The position numbers and the translations under genes were made by a program. DNA of 64,000 nt from Thermus antranikianii DSM 12462 (GTDB lineage: Bacteria; Deinococcota; Deinococci; Deinococcales; Thermaceae), in contig NZ_AUIW01000002.1 in the NCBI RefSeq assembly GCF_000423905.1, positions 242,172-306,171 on the forward strand. The letters are read 5' to 3'. Position 1 is the stretch's first letter. Every line of letters begins with the position of its first letter. A model generated the notes under the pieces. It did not search any database. It saw only the letters and a program-made list of their open reading frames with translations, and was not told the origin of the DNA. Below, piece by piece: positions 38,491 through 46,943 of this stretch.

Positions 38491-39714
38491 TCAGTTCCTT
38501 CGGACCTTCTTGTTGAGGAAGTCCAAAAGGAGGTACCTGCCGATGTTGCCGGGGTGGGTGAGGTAGGCCTTGCCCCGGGTGATCTGGGAAAGCTTTTTCA
38601 CGAAGGCCAGGAGCTCGGGTTCCCGGGCCAGCATGAAGGTGTGGATGGGGATGCCTTCCTTGCGGGCTAGGGTGGCTTCCTTTAGGGTTTCCGCCAGGAT
38701 CACGGGATCGAGGCCCCAGGCGTTTTTGTAGATCTCCCCGCTGGGAAGGGTGATGGCCGAGGGCTTGCCGTCGGTGATGAGGATGATCTGCCGCATCTCC
38801 CCGCCCATCTTCTTCAAGAGGGTCCTGGCCAACTCCAGCCCCGCCTTGGTGTTGGTGTGGTAAGGGCCCACCTGGGCCAGGGGAAGCCGGGAAAGGGGGA
38901 TTTCCTCCGCGGTATCGTGGAAGAGGACGAAACGCACCCGGTCCCCGGGGTATTGGGTGCGGATCAGATGGGCCAAGGCCAGGGCCACCTTCTTGGCAGG
39001 GGTGAAGCGGTCCTCCCCATAAAGGATCATGGAGTGGGAGCAATCTAAGAGGACCACGGTGCTCATGCTGGCCGTGTACTCGGAGAGGTCGATGACCAGG
39101 TCCTCGTGGGAAAGTTCCCTAAGCCCCTTGGCCATGGCCTTTTTGAGGGTTTCCGGCACATTGAGCTCCAAGGGGTCTCCCCACTCCCATTCCTTGGTTT
39201 CCCCTGTCTTCTCCACCCCTGGGGCGTAGTGGGGAGTAGGATGGAGCCCGGGAGGGTTCCGGCCCAGGGCTCCGAGGAGTTCCCTAAGGCTTCTTAAGCC
39301 CAGGAAATCCGAGGCCTTTTCCGTGAGCTCAAAGCGGGCCTCACCCGCCTCGCCCTTGTACCCGCCCTGAACGGGGTTGGTGGGATCCTCCCCGGGAAGG
39401 CGGATATACCCAGCCTCCCGGAGCTTCTCCATCATGCGGGTAATGGCCTGATAGAGCCGGGTTTCCTCCTTTCGGTCAGCGAAGCGGGCTTCCCTAAGCC
39501 AGTCCTCCGGTACCAGCTGGTTTTTGAGGAGGGCCTCGAGGAGCGCATCGTAGAGATCCTCCAGGGTGGGCTGGCGCTCGGGGTCAGGGTCGTAGCGCTG
39601 GAAGGGATCGGAAAACCCGGAGTCCAGGAGGAAGTCCTCGATTAGGCTCAGGATCTCCTCGGGGGAGAGGTCCTCGAGGCTTCCCTCGTAGCAGCTATAG
39701 CGAATGGCCTTCAT
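38491..39714 (-). CDS. VWA-domain protein of MoxR-VWA pair
   Basis: 407 residues. The N-terminal half is acidic and helical; the C-terminal half is a von Willebrand A domain with a MIDAS start LDCSHSM (D-x-S-x-S) and ITDG. MoxR-VWA pairs act as chaperone-like modules loading metals or remodelling complexes. Here the partner MoxR gene is two genes upstream, separated by an MNT-HEPN pair. Its first 20 bases overlap the HEPN gene. Confidence 0.85.
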   Translation of the reverse strand: MKAIRYSCYEGSLEDLSPEEILSLIEDFLLDSGFSDPFQRYDPDPERQPTLEDLYDALLEALLKNQLVPEDWLREARFADRKEETRLYQAITRMMEKLREAGYIRLPGEDPTNPVQGGYKGEAGEARFELTEKASDFLGLRSLRELLGALGRNPPGLHPTPHYAPGVEKTGETKEWEWGDPLELNVPETLKKAMAKGLRELSHEDLVIDLSEYTASMSTVVLLDCSHSMILYGEDRFTPAKKVALALAHLIRTQYPGDRVRFVLFHDTAEEIPLSRLPLAQVGPYHTNTKAGLELARTLLKKMGGEMRQIILITDGKPSAITLPSGEIYKNAWGLDPVILAETLKEATLARKEGIPIHTFMLAREPELLAFVKKLSQITRGKAYLTHPGNIGRYLLLDFLNKKVRRN

Positions 39715-40093
39715 CCATCCTCCTCAGCACCCGGCCCATAAGCTCCGCGTAGCTTCTCAGCCTACGAAAGATGGCTTGGGCCAAGACCTCGTTGTAGGTG
39801 TGCACCGTTAAGTTGCGGTCATCGGCCATGGCCAGGGCCAGGCGGGCTTCTTCCTCCGCCATAAGGCCGGTTTCGTGGGCCAGGCGGAAGGCCCGCTTGG
39901 GGCTTGCCACCTCCAGACCCTCCCTTTCCCGCAAGAAGGCTTGGAGTGCCTTCCAGAAGGTCTCAAAGGTGTACTCAAACCGCTGGATGGCGGCATCCCG
40001 CTCCAGGGGGCTCGGCTCCTCCAGGTAGGCTACCTCCTCCAGCGTCCTGAGGGCCCGTCTGGCTACCTCAAGGCGTTCTAAAACTCGGCCCAT
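39695..40093 (-). CDS. HEPN-domain protein, candidate HepT toxin
   Basis: 132 residues of the HI0074 (nucleotidyltransferase substrate-binding) family, all-helical. The HEPN RNase motif RNLTVHTY fits R-x4-H-x-Y, so it could cut RNA. The partner MNT protein is encoded just upstream with a 16-base overlap. This is the HepT of type VII toxin-antitoxin systems, where MntA adenylylates the Tyr to silence the toxin. Being wedged between MoxR and VWA is unusual. Confidence 0.82.
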   Translation of the reverse strand: MGRVLERLEVARRALRTLEEVAYLEEPSPLERDAAIQRFEYTFETFWKALQAFLREREGLEVASPKRAFRLAHETGLMAEEEARLALAMADDRNLTVHTYNEVLAQAIFRRLRSYAELMGRVLRRMDEGHSL

Positions 40094-40380
40094 ACCACTC
40101 CCTCCCTCAGGACCCTTTCCCGGAAGGTGGGGTCCACCTCCCCTAGGTCCACCAGGTCCACCCGCCTCAGCACGGGGGCCTCCTCGAGGGCCTCCCTGAG
40201 AAGGGGAAGAAGCTCCCCAAGAGGCTTGGGCCCGAGGAGGGCCAGGTCCAGGTCCGAACCCCGCCCTGCCTCTTGCCGGGCGTAGGAGCCGTAGAGGATA
40301 AGCTTTACCCCTCGCCCCTGGAGGTAGGGCGCCAGGGCTTGGAGCACCGCCTCCTTATCCCGCTCCAGGCTAGTTGCCAT
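40078..40380 (-). CDS. Minimal nucleotidyltransferase, candidate MntA antitoxin
   Basis: 100 residues. [21 protein letters not shown] satisfies GS-x10-D-x-D, the active site of minimal nucleotidyltransferases. In the family it transfers AMP to HepT to neutralise it. It begins inside the end of the MoxR gene (11-base overlap) and overlaps the HEPN gene by 16. Confidence 0.85.
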   Translation of the reverse strand: MATSLERDKEAVLQALAPYLQGRGVKLILYGSYARQEAGRGSDLDLALLGPKPLGELLPLLREALEEAPVLRRVDLVDLGEVDPTFRERVLREGVVWAEF

Positions 40381-41764
40381 AGCTCCGCGTCCTCTCCGCC
40401 GCCTGGTAGCTCATTTCTCCCCGGGCGAGCTTCTTCCTTCCCACGAGCCCCTCCAGGACGAACTCTGCCGCCGAAAGGAGCACCTCAGGCTCCTGGCTTT
40501 CCGCCAGGCTCCTTGCCGCCTCCAGGAGGCCCGGCACCTCCTCCATGGCGCTTAGGGCTTCCTCCACGCTTCCCTCCGGCAGGGTGAGGAGGTTTCCCTC
40601 TTCAAAATAAGCCACGATGGCGTCGGTCCTAAGGCGGTAGCGGGGGAGGACCATGCCGAAGGCCCTTTGCACCAGGTCCCGGGCCACCTTTTCCGCTCCC
40701 TGGAGCTCTCCCTCGTACTCCAGCTCCAGCTTGCCGGTGATGGCGGGAAGCCCCGCATAGAGATCCAGGGGACGGGCCACAGGCCTGGTGCCCTGAAGAA
40801 GAGCCCGCCTTTCGGCGCTGGCAGCCACCACCTCCAGAAGGCTTATGGAAAGGCGCTGGGAGACGCCGGCCGTCTGGTCCACCCGGCGGTCCTCCCGGGC
40901 GGCGAAGGCCACCGCTTCCACGGAAAGGCGGATCCATTCGGGGAGCACCACCTCCTCCGGCACGTAGGCTTCCTGGGCGCTGATCCTAAGGCCCTCCTCG
41001 AGGGTTTTGGGGTAATGGGTGCGGATCTCGCTGCCGATGCGGTCTTTGAGGGGGGTCACGATCCGCCCCCTGGCCGTGTAGTCCTGGGGATTGGCGGTGA
41101 ACACCAGCCAGACATCCAAGGGCAGGCGGATGGGGTAGCCCCTTATCTGCACATCTCCTTCCTCGAGGATGTTGAACAAGGCCACCTGCACCTTGGGGGC
41201 TAGGTCGGCCAGCTCGTTCACCGCGAAGATGCCCCGGTTGGCCCGGGGAAGAAGGCCAAAGTGGATGCTTTCCAGGTCCGCCATCCCCGTTCCCTTGCGG
41301 GCTGCCTTGATGGGGTCCATGTCCCCCAGGAGGTCGGCCACGGTGGTGTCGGGGGTAGCCAGTTTCTCCACATACCGCTCCTCCCGGGTTATCCAGACGA
41401 TGGGAGCCTCGTCCCCGGCCTCCTCCAGAAGCCGCTTCCCTTCCGGCGAGATGGGCCTTAGGGGGTTGTCCCTAAGCTCGGTGGCCAGGGCGGGGATCTC
41501 CTCGTCCAGAAGGTTAACCAGGCTGCGAAGGATGCGGCTTTTGGCCTGGCCCCGGGTGCCCAGGAGGATGAAGTTCTGCTTGGCCAGGATGGCCTGGACC
41601 AAGGCGGGGATGACGGTGTCCTCGTACCCGTGGATGCCCGGGAAAAGCCGCTCCCCTTTGCGGAGCTTTTCCTTAAGGTTTTCCCGGGCCTCGTCCTTGA
41701 CGGTGCGCTTAAGCTTCTCCAAGGGATAGGTGCGCCGAAGTTCGCCGAGGGTCTTGGCCTTCAC
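40370..41764 (-). CDS. MoxR-type AAA ATPase
   Basis: 464 residues. The core reads [13 protein letters not shown] at the Walker A, so the loop is GQAKS instead of GxGKS/T. Sensor and Walker B regions include [11 protein letters not shown] and [15 protein letters not shown]. It starts at GTG 41764, six bases after TAAACT. It heads an overlapping operon MoxR-MNT-HEPN-VWA-88aa. Function may be a remodelling ATPase; whether the AKS loop hydrolyses ATP is not clear. Confidence 0.85.
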   Translation of the reverse strand: MKAKTLGELRRTYPLEKLKRTVKDEARENLKEKLRKGERLFPGIHGYEDTVIPALVQAILAKQNFILLGTRGQAKSRILRSLVNLLDEEIPALATELRDNPLRPISPEGKRLLEEAGDEAPIVWITREERYVEKLATPDTTVADLLGDMDPIKAARKGTGMADLESIHFGLLPRANRGIFAVNELADLAPKVQVALFNILEEGDVQIRGYPIRLPLDVWLVFTANPQDYTARGRIVTPLKDRIGSEIRTHYPKTLEEGLRISAQEAYVPEEVVLPEWIRLSVEAVAFAAREDRRVDQTAGVSQRLSISLLEVVAASAERRALLQGTRPVARPLDLYAGLPAITGKLELEYEGELQGAEKVARDLVQRAFGMVLPRYRLRTDAIVAYFEEGNLLTLPEGSVEEALSAMEEVPGLLEAARSLAESQEPEVLLSAAEFVLEGLVGRKKLARGEMSYQAAERTRSYGN

Positions 41765-41833
41765 TCCTCCAGTTTAGGGCCAGAGGGAGGTGGGGATTTG
41801 TGGCGGAGGGTGGTAAGGCGTTAGCATGGAGGC

Positions 41834-42535
41834 GTGAACCGGGCGAGGGAGTGGGTGGAGCAAGCCAGGTACAACCTGCGCCATGCCAGGGGAAGCCTGG
41901 GCCTCGAGGACTACGCCTGGGCTTGCTTTGCTTCTCGGCAGGCTGCGGAACCAGCGCGGAAAGGGCCCCATCTCGCCCGAGGCCAAGTGGCTTGGGGATG
42001 CCCTATCCAAGGATCTCCTGGCCGGTCTGCCGGGGGAGATATGCTGGAAGACCTCTTGGAGGCGGCCAAGGTTTGGGACAAGGATTACATCCCCATCCGG
42101 CATCCCGATGCCTACCCCTTAGGACCTGCTGCCAGGGCCTGTGCCCGTGGGGAGGCGGAGGAGGCCATCCGCTTGGCACAGAATCTGATTGTGGGGGGAG
42201 GCCTTGTGACGTGGATTTTTGCCTTTGATCCGCAAGCCCGCCGTGCGGGGTTGGAACGGGCGGCAGCCAGGTTGGCCGAGCGGCCAGAGGTCTTGGCGGT
42301 GGTCCCCTTCGGCTTCCTAGCCCGGGGGGAGGCCACGGCCATGAGCGACGCGGACCTCTTTGTCCTTTTGGGAAGCCCCCCTCTTGCCCTTCCCCGAGCG
42401 CCTGGTCCTCTACCGGCCGGAGGGGATTCGGGGGGTAGAGGTCTTCCCCTACACCTGGGAGGAAGCGGTAAGGGGTCCTTCGAAGGGGCACGGCCTGGTC
42501 CAAGCAGCCATGAAGAAGCGTGTTCCCCATTTTTG
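41834..42535 (+). pseudogene. Decayed HEPN-MNT gene pair
   Basis: Frame 41834 onwards begins as a HEPN domain (REWVEQARYNLRHARGSLGLEDYAWACF). Around 41995-42045 the match moves to another frame (ALSKDLLAGLPG) and returns (LEDLLEAAKVWDKDYIP...). The part from about 42210 is an MNT domain, VLAVVPFGFLARGEATAMSDADLFVLL, where the Ser of GS-x10-D-x-D is Phe. The match then moves to a third frame (PLLPFPERLVLYRPEG, then VEVFPYTWEEAV) and stops near 42535. The single continuous ORF is thus a frame-shifted fusion of two genes. Confidence 0.72.
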
Positions 42536-42621
42536 AACGGGGGGAGCCTGGGCTCGCTTGAAGGGCATGGCGTCCTTTCCCCCGTAACCCTCGCCTAACG
42601 CCCTTCTCATCCCTTCGCGGT

Positions 42622-43176
42622 ATGGTTCCTCTCGTGGAGATCCATGGCACCACCATCTTGGCCGTGCGCAAGGATGGGGTCACCGCCTTGGCCGGGGATG
42701 GCCAGGTCACCTTCGGCCAGACCGTCCTCAAGCGGGGGGCGGTGAAGGTGAGGCGCCTCGAGGTGGGGGAAGGCATCCTGGTGGGTTTTGCCGGTGGGGT
42801 GGCGGATGCCTTAAGCCTCCTGGAGCGCTTTGAGGAGAAGCTCAAGGAGGCCAAGGGCAATCTGCTCAAGGGGGCGGTGGAAACCGCTAAGCTGTGGCGC
42901 ACCGACCGGGTGCTGCGCCACCTTCAGGCCATGATCATCGCCGCCGACCGGGAGGGGATGGTGCTCCTTTCGGGAAGCGGCGAGGTCATCACCCCGGAAG
43001 AACCCCTTTTGGCGGTGGGGTCTGGGGGCCCCTACGCCTTGGCGGCGGCTAAAGCCCTCTACCGGCATTCCAACCTTTCCGCTCGGGAGATCGCTGAGGA
43101 GGCCCTTAGGATTGCAGCGGAGGTGGATCTTTACACCTCGGGCCAGGTAACGGTTCTAACCCTGGGGGAAGCATGA
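42622..43176 (+). CDS. hslV: HslV (ClpQ) protease subunit
   Basis: 184 residues of the proteasome-type Ntn hydrolase family. The active Thr follows a 9-residue propeptide (MVPLVEIHG, then TTILAV), if ATG 42622 is the start. GSGGPYALAAAKAL is conserved. It forms double hexamers inside HslU. hslU overlaps by four bases. Confidence 0.93.
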   Translation: MVPLVEIHGTTILAVRKDGVTALAGDGQVTFGQTVLKRGAVKVRRLEVGEGILVGFAGGVADALSLLERFEEKLKEAKGNLLKGAVETAKLWRTDRVLRHLQAMIIAADREGMVLLSGSGEVITPEEPLLAVGSGGPYALAAAKALYRHSNLSAREIAEEALRIAAEVDLYTSGQVTVLTLGEA

Positions 43177-44423
43177 ACCTCACGCCTGCGGAGATCGTCC
43201 GGGAGCTTTCCAAGCACATCGTGGGACAAGAGGCGGCCAAGCGGGCGGTGGCCGTGGCCTTAAGGAACCGGTACCGCCGGAAGAAACTTCCGCCCGAGGT
43301 GGCCCGGGAGGTGACTCCAAAGAATATCCTCATGATCGGGCCCACGGGGGTAGGCAAGACGGAGATTGCCCGCCGCCTGGCCCGCTTGGCGGGGGCTCCT
43401 TTTGTCAAGGTGGAGGCCACCAAGTTCACCGAGGTGGGCTACGTGGGCCGGGATGTAGACTCCATCGTGCGGGATCTGGCGGAGGCCAGCTACCAGCTGG
43501 TGATGGAGGAGATGAAGAAGAAGGTGGAGGAAAAAGCCCTGGCCTTGGCTGAGGAGGAGCTGGCCACCCTCCTGCGCACCTCGGTGGCCGATGTGCGCTC
43601 GGGCCGACTGGATAGCCTTTCGGTGGAGGTGCAGGTGGAGGAGGAGATGAGCCTGCCCTTCATGGGCGTCTTCGGGGGTGAGGGCTTTGGCGGCATGGGG
43701 GAGATGCTCAAGGGCCTGCTTCCCAAGCGGCCGGTGCGCAAGCGCATGACGGTGAAGGAAGCCCGGGAGGTCCTCAAGAACCAGCACGCCGAGCGCCTCA
43801 TCGATAAGGAGGAGCTGAAGGAGGAGGCCAGGAGGCGGGCCCAGGAGGACGGTATCGTCTTCATCGACGAGATCGACAAGGTGGCCCGCCGAGAGGGCAT
43901 GGTGGGGCCGGATATATCCGGCGAGGGGGTCCAACGGGACCTCCTGCCCATCGTGGAGGGCACGGTGGTTTCTACCCGCATCGGTCCGGTGTCCACCGAG
44001 CATGTGCTCTTCATTGCCGCGGGAGCCTTCCATGTGGCCAAACCCTCGGATCTGATCCCCGAGCTCCAGGGACGATTTCCCATCCGGGTGGAGCTTTCTC
44101 CCTTGGGCCCCGAGGAGTTTTACCGCATCCTGAAGGAACCGGAAAACTCCTTGATCCGCCAGTACACGGAGCTTTTGAGGGCCGACGGAACGGAACTCGT
44201 CTTTCACGAGGACGCCCTAAGGGCCATCGCCGAAGCGGCCTACCGGGCCAATCAGGAGCTCGAGGACATCGGGGCCAGAAGGCTGGCCACGGTCTTGGAG
44301 CGGGTACTGGAGGAGGTCAGCTTCCAGACGGACCTGGGCCGGGTGGAGATCACCCGGGCCTACGTGGAGCAAAGGCTGGAGGCGGTTTTCGCTTCCCCAG
44401 ACCTTACGCGGTTTGTGCTTTAG
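43173..44423 (+). CDS. hslU: HslU (ClpY) unfoldase subunit
   Basis: 416 residues. GPTGVGKTEIARRLA (Walker A), FIDEIDK (Walker B), GQEAAKRAVAVALRNRYRR at the start, and a C-terminal tail ASPDLTRFVL that docks into HslV. The I domain is shorter than the E. coli one. It unfolds substrates with ATP. Confidence 0.95.
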   Translation: MNLTPAEIVRELSKHIVGQEAAKRAVAVALRNRYRRKKLPPEVAREVTPKNILMIGPTGVGKTEIARRLARLAGAPFVKVEATKFTEVGYVGRDVDSIVRDLAEASYQLVMEEMKKKVEEKALALAEEELATLLRTSVADVRSGRLDSLSVEVQVEEEMSLPFMGVFGGEGFGGMGEMLKGLLPKRPVRKRMTVKEAREVLKNQHAERLIDKEELKEEARRRAQEDGIVFIDEIDKVARREGMVGPDISGEGVQRDLLPIVEGTVVSTRIGPVSTEHVLFIAAGAFHVAKPSDLIPELQGRFPIRVELSPLGPEEFYRILKEPENSLIRQYTELLRADGTELVFHEDALRAIAEAAYRANQELEDIGARRLATVLERVLEEVSFQTDLGRVEITRAYVEQRLEAVFASPDLTRFVL

Positions 44424-44433
44424 GAGGACAGAG

Positions 44434-45501
44434 ATGCGCTGGATCCTTTTGGCTTTGGGTTTACTGGCACTACCCAGTCTGGCCCAGACCCCACCGCCCC
44501 CGGCCAGCCAGGTGGAGAAGCAGGATGCCTTCCGGCTTGGGGTGCAGCTTTACGCCCTGGGCCGGTACGAGGCGGCCTTGGAGCTCTTTGAGCGGGCCTT
44601 GAAGGAGAAGCCGCAGGACCCGGATGTCCTCTACTGGCTGGCCCGGGCCCAGCTTAAAGTCGGGCTCCTTAACCCCGCCTTGGAGAACGCCAAGGGGCTG
44701 GTGGCCAGGAACCCCCGGTACATCGGGGGGTACATGGTCCTCTCCGAGGCCTACGTGGCCCTCTTTCGTGCCTCGGAGGATCGGGAGAAGGGGAGGGGCT
44801 ATCTGGATCAGGCTCTCACCGTACTTCGCGATGCCGAACGGGTGAATCCCCGTTACGCTCCCCTTTACGCCCAGCGGGGTCTGGTCTACGCCTTCCTGGG
44901 CCAGGTGGACAAGGCGGAGGAGGCCTTTAAGAAGGCCCTTAGCCTGCAGGATTCCGCGGAGGTGAGGGCGGCTTTGGCCGAGCTCTATCTAGCGGCGGGC
45001 CGCTTGGACGAGGCCCTGGAGCAGTATGTCAAGGCAGTCCAGCTTTCACCCCAGGATGGGGATCTAAGGGTCCGCTATGCCTCGGCCCTCCTGCTGAAGG
45101 GCCGGGCGGAGGAGGCGGCGAGGGTTTTGGAGGAGGGCCACCGCCTCAAGCCCTTGGATGCCGAGGGTTGGTACACTTTGGGCCAGGCCTATTTCGTCCT
45201 GGGCCGCTACAAGGAGGCAGGGGTGGCCCTGGAGAATGCGGTGGCCCTGGCTCCTTTGCGCTTCCCCGTGGCCTACTACTACCTCGGTCAGATCTACCTG
45301 GCCCTGGGGGATGCCCAGAAGGCCAAAAGCCGCCTCACGGTGGCGGTGCGCCTCGAGCCCAAGCGGGCCGAGTACCGATACCAGCTCTGCCTGGCCAACG
45401 AGAAGCTGGGGGACAAGGAGGGTGCCCGCTACCAGTGCCAGGAGGCTTTAAAGCTGAGGCCTGGCTACAAGGAGGCGGAGGAGGTGCTTAGGCGCCTGTA
45501 G
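44434..45501 (+). CDS. Secreted TPR-repeat protein
   Basis: 355 residues from ATG 44434 (AGGAGG upstream; the frame is open from 44413). Signal peptide MRWILLALGLLALPSLAQ, then six to eight tetratricopeptide units (for example ALEQYVKAVQLSPQDGDLRVRYASALLL). TPRs mediate protein contacts, so this is a periplasmic scaffold. Role unknown; it follows hslU by 10 bases. Confidence 0.85.
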   Translation: MRWILLALGLLALPSLAQTPPPPASQVEKQDAFRLGVQLYALGRYEAALELFERALKEKPQDPDVLYWLARAQLKVGLLNPALENAKGLVARNPRYIGGYMVLSEAYVALFRASEDREKGRGYLDQALTVLRDAERVNPRYAPLYAQRGLVYAFLGQVDKAEEAFKKALSLQDSAEVRAALAELYLAAGRLDEALEQYVKAVQLSPQDGDLRVRYASALLLKGRAEEAARVLEEGHRLKPLDAEGWYTLGQAYFVLGRYKEAGVALENAVALAPLRFPVAYYYLGQIYLALGDAQKAKSRLTVAVRLEPKRAEYRYQLCLANEKLGDKEGARYQCQEALKLRPGYKEAEEVLRRL

Positions 45502-45532
45502 GGTACTGGGTGGGGAAAATGTAACGGATGGC

Positions 45533-45561
45533 CTCCTGGCTTCCAGTGCCAGGAGTAACCT
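45533..45561 (+). promoter_or_regulatory. Inverted repeat and -10 box before fdhD
   Basis: Perfect 8-bp repeat CTCCTGGC/GCCAGGAG (45533-45540 and 45548-45555) is followed directly by TAACCT (45556-45561), which lies 9 bases before ATG 45571. It could end the TPR transcript or regulate fdhD. Confidence 0.4.
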
Positions 45562-45570
45562 TTATTGAGG

Positions 45571-46308
45571 ATGTGGAGGTTTGAAGGGGGTCGCTTTCAG
45601 GAGGAGGCCTATTCTTTGCCGGAGGAGGAGCGATTCCTCCTTTTGGTGAACGGCAGGCCCTGGGCTTCCTTCAGCTATACCCCTGGGGATGAGGTCTACC
45701 TCGCCCTAGGCCATCTCTTCCTGAGCGGGGTGCTCTCGGGCCTCGAGGGGGTGCGCTGGTTAGTGGGCGAAGGGGTGGTGGCCGTGGACCTGCCGGGGGA
45801 TCCCGAGAGGGGGGTGGGGGTGCGGGATAGCGGTTGCGCTGCGGGGCTACGGTATGGTGAACCCAGGCTTTCTCCCTTGCCGAAGGTACCCCTGGATCCC
45901 GAACTGCCCCTAGAGCTCATGGCCCAACTGCGCCAGCATGCGGTGCGCTACGCCCGGACCCGGGGTATACATGGAGCGGCCCTCTTTGACCTTTCTGGGC
46001 GGCTTCTCTACGTCAACGAGGATATCGGTCGCCACAACGCTGTGGACCGCCTGGCGGGGTACATGCTCCTAGAGGGTGTGCGGCCTCCCGTGCTCTTGGC
46101 GGTAACCGGCAGGGTGAGCCAGGAGATGGCGGGAAAGGCCATCGGCATGGGGGCGGTGCTCCTGGCGAGCCGGACGGGGGCCACCCTTCCTGCCGTAAAC
46201 CTAGCGCGCCACTATGGCCTGGCTTTGGCGGCCTACGTGCGCCCAACAGGCTACCGCCTCTACGCCCCAGGCGGTATGCCAGTGCCCGAGGGAGTCCTCA
46301 GGCCTTAG
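45571..46308 (+). CDS. fdhD: Formate dehydrogenase accessory sulfurtransferase FdhD
   Basis: 245 residues from ATG 45571. [21 protein letters not shown] and [18 protein letters not shown] are family signatures. It passes sulfur to molybdenum cofactor of formate dehydrogenase. The usual C-x-x-C becomes SGCAAG, with only the first Cys present. It overlaps the convergent tatA by 11 bases; molybdoenzymes are often Tat exported, so the placement is consistent. Confidence 0.88.
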   Translation: MWRFEGGRFQEEAYSLPEEERFLLLVNGRPWASFSYTPGDEVYLALGHLFLSGVLSGLEGVRWLVGEGVVAVDLPGDPERGVGVRDSGCAAGLRYGEPRLSPLPKVPLDPELPLELMAQLRQHAVRYARTRGIHGAALFDLSGRLLYVNEDIGRHNAVDRLAGYMLLEGVRPPVLLAVTGRVSQEMAGKAIGMGAVLLASRTGATLPAVNLARHYGLALAAYVRPTGYRLYAPGGMPVPEGVLRP

Positions 46309-46462
46309 GCTCTTCCTTCTTTTCCTCGCCCTCCTGAAGGCCCTTTTTGAACTCCCTGGCCGACTGGCCAATGCCCCGGGCCAGCTCGGGAAGCTTCTTG
46401 GCGCCGAAGAGGAGGAGGATGACGAGAAGGATGAGGAGGATTTCCACCGGACCTAAGCGCAT
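46298..46462 (-). CDS. tatA: Sec-independent translocase subunit TatA
   Basis: 54 residues: one helix ([15 protein letters not shown]) followed by [21 protein letters not shown], the amphipathic helix of TatA/E, and an acidic tail. It would form the Tat channel used by the RREFL signal at 2860. ATG 46462 follows TACAAT by six bases, a leaderless start. Confidence 0.92.
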   Translation of the reverse strand: MRLGPVEILLILLVILLLFGAKKLPELARGIGQSAREFKKGLQEGEEKKEEPKA

Positions 46463-46468
46463 GGGGCC

Positions 46469-46510
46469 ATTGTAGCATGCCTTGACCCTCTTAGGGTCAA
46501 GTGTTATCGT
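46469..46510. promoter_or_regulatory. Divergent promoter tatA / tRNA cluster
   Basis: Forward: TTGACC (46482-46487), 17 bases, TATCGT (46505-46510), 25 bases before tRNA-Pro. Reverse: -10 TACAAT (46474-46469). The -35 lies in the palindrome TTGACCC-TCTTA-GGGTCAA (46482-46500). Confidence 0.6.
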
Positions 46511-46534
46511 GGCCTCTGGGGTGGCCTTAGGCCC

Positions 46535-46611
46535 CGGGGCGTAGCGCAGGCCGGTAGCGCACCTGCTTTGGGAGCAGGGGGTCGCCCGTTCAAATCGGGC
46601 CGCCCCGACCA
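46535..46611 (+). tRNA. tRNA-Pro (UGG)
   Basis: 77 bases. Acceptor CGGGGCG/CGCCCCG with C1, typical of tRNA-Pro; anticodon loop TTTGGGA gives TGG; T arm GCCCG-TTCAAAT-CGGGC; encoded ACCA end. Confidence 0.95.
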
Positions 46612-46612
46612 C

Positions 46613-46689
46613 GCGGGAGTAGCTCAGGTTGGTAGAGCATCGGCCTTCCAAGCCGAGGGTCGCGGGTTCGAGTCCCGTCTCCCGCTCCA
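46613..46689 (+). tRNA. tRNA-Gly (UCC)
   Basis: 77 bases. Acceptor GCGGGAG/CTCCCGC, anticodon loop CTTCCAA gives TCC, TTCGAGT loop, and encoded CCA. One base separates it from tRNA-Pro. Confidence 0.95.
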
Positions 46690-46692
46690 GAT

Positions 46693-46718
46693 GGCCGGGG
46701 TGGGGCTTCACCCCGGCC
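46693..46718 (+). terminator. Hairpin between tRNA-Gly and tRNA-Arg
   Basis: GGCCGGGGT/ACCCCGGCC stem of 9 bp with a short loop. It lacks a clean T run, so it may be a processing signal or a weak terminator. Confidence 0.4.
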
Positions 46719-46726
46719 TTGCTTAT

Positions 46727-46802
46727 GGGCCCGTAGCTCAGTGGACAGAGCAGCCGCCTTCTAAGCGGTAGGTCGGGGGTTCGAATCCCTCCGGGCCCGC
46801 CA
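46727..46802 (+). tRNA. tRNA-Arg (UCU)
   Basis: 76 bases. Acceptor GGGCCCG/CGGGCCC, anticodon loop CTTCTAA gives TCT, encoded CCA. The 3' 46 bases (46757-46802) repeat exactly at 53963-54008, marking it as the integration target of the adjacent element. The gene stays complete. Confidence 0.95.
46757..46802 (+). repeat. attL core, 46-bp repeat in tRNA-Arg
   Basis: From CCTTCTAAGC to CCGCCA, identical to 53963-54008. It runs from the anticodon arm to the CCA end of tRNA-Arg, as expected for tyrosine-integrase attachment sites. Confidence 0.9.
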
Positions 46803-46815
46803 CCTTCTGAAGGCA

Positions 46816-46837
46816 AAGCTTCCGCACTCGGAAGCTT
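46816..46837. terminator. Hairpin just past tRNA-Arg
   Basis: Perfect 9-bp stem AAGCTTCCG (46816-46824) with CGGAAGCTT (46829-46837), 4-base loop, no T run. It lies inside the element's left end and may act as a processing or protein-binding site. Confidence 0.35.
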
Positions 46838-46852
46838 AGGAATGGGTCAAGC

Positions 46853-46943
46853 TGACCCCCATACTTGACCCCCAAAGGAAGGGCAAACCTCTCCCCCGGC
46901 CTCGAGGCCGGGGGGCGGTTTTGGGGGTCAGCTTTAGGGGTCA
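46853..46943. repeat. Left-end TGACCCCC repeats (arm-type sites)
   Basis: TGACCCCC at 46853 and TTGACCCCCAAA at 46865, then inverted copies TTTTGGGGGTCA (46919-46930) and TTAGGGGTCA (46934-46943), the last running into the integrase stop. They match repeats at 53820-53866. Confidence 0.6.
46893..46914. terminator. 22-bp GC palindrome downstream of integrase
   Basis: CCCCCGGCCTCGAGGCCGGGGG is perfect. On the forward strand it is followed by CGGTTTT, on the reverse by AGAGG. A T run is better on the forward strand. It could end either transcript. Confidence 0.45.

Noticed and set aside
41834..42598. A single intact 254-residue protein
   Set aside because: HEPN and MNT homology moves between frames, so the continuous frame is a by-product of frameshifts.
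46463..46816. Long reverse frame extending tatA through the tRNA genes, containing [14 protein letters not shown]
   Set aside because: That peptide is the well-known artefact of translating tRNA genes backwards. tatA starts at 46462.
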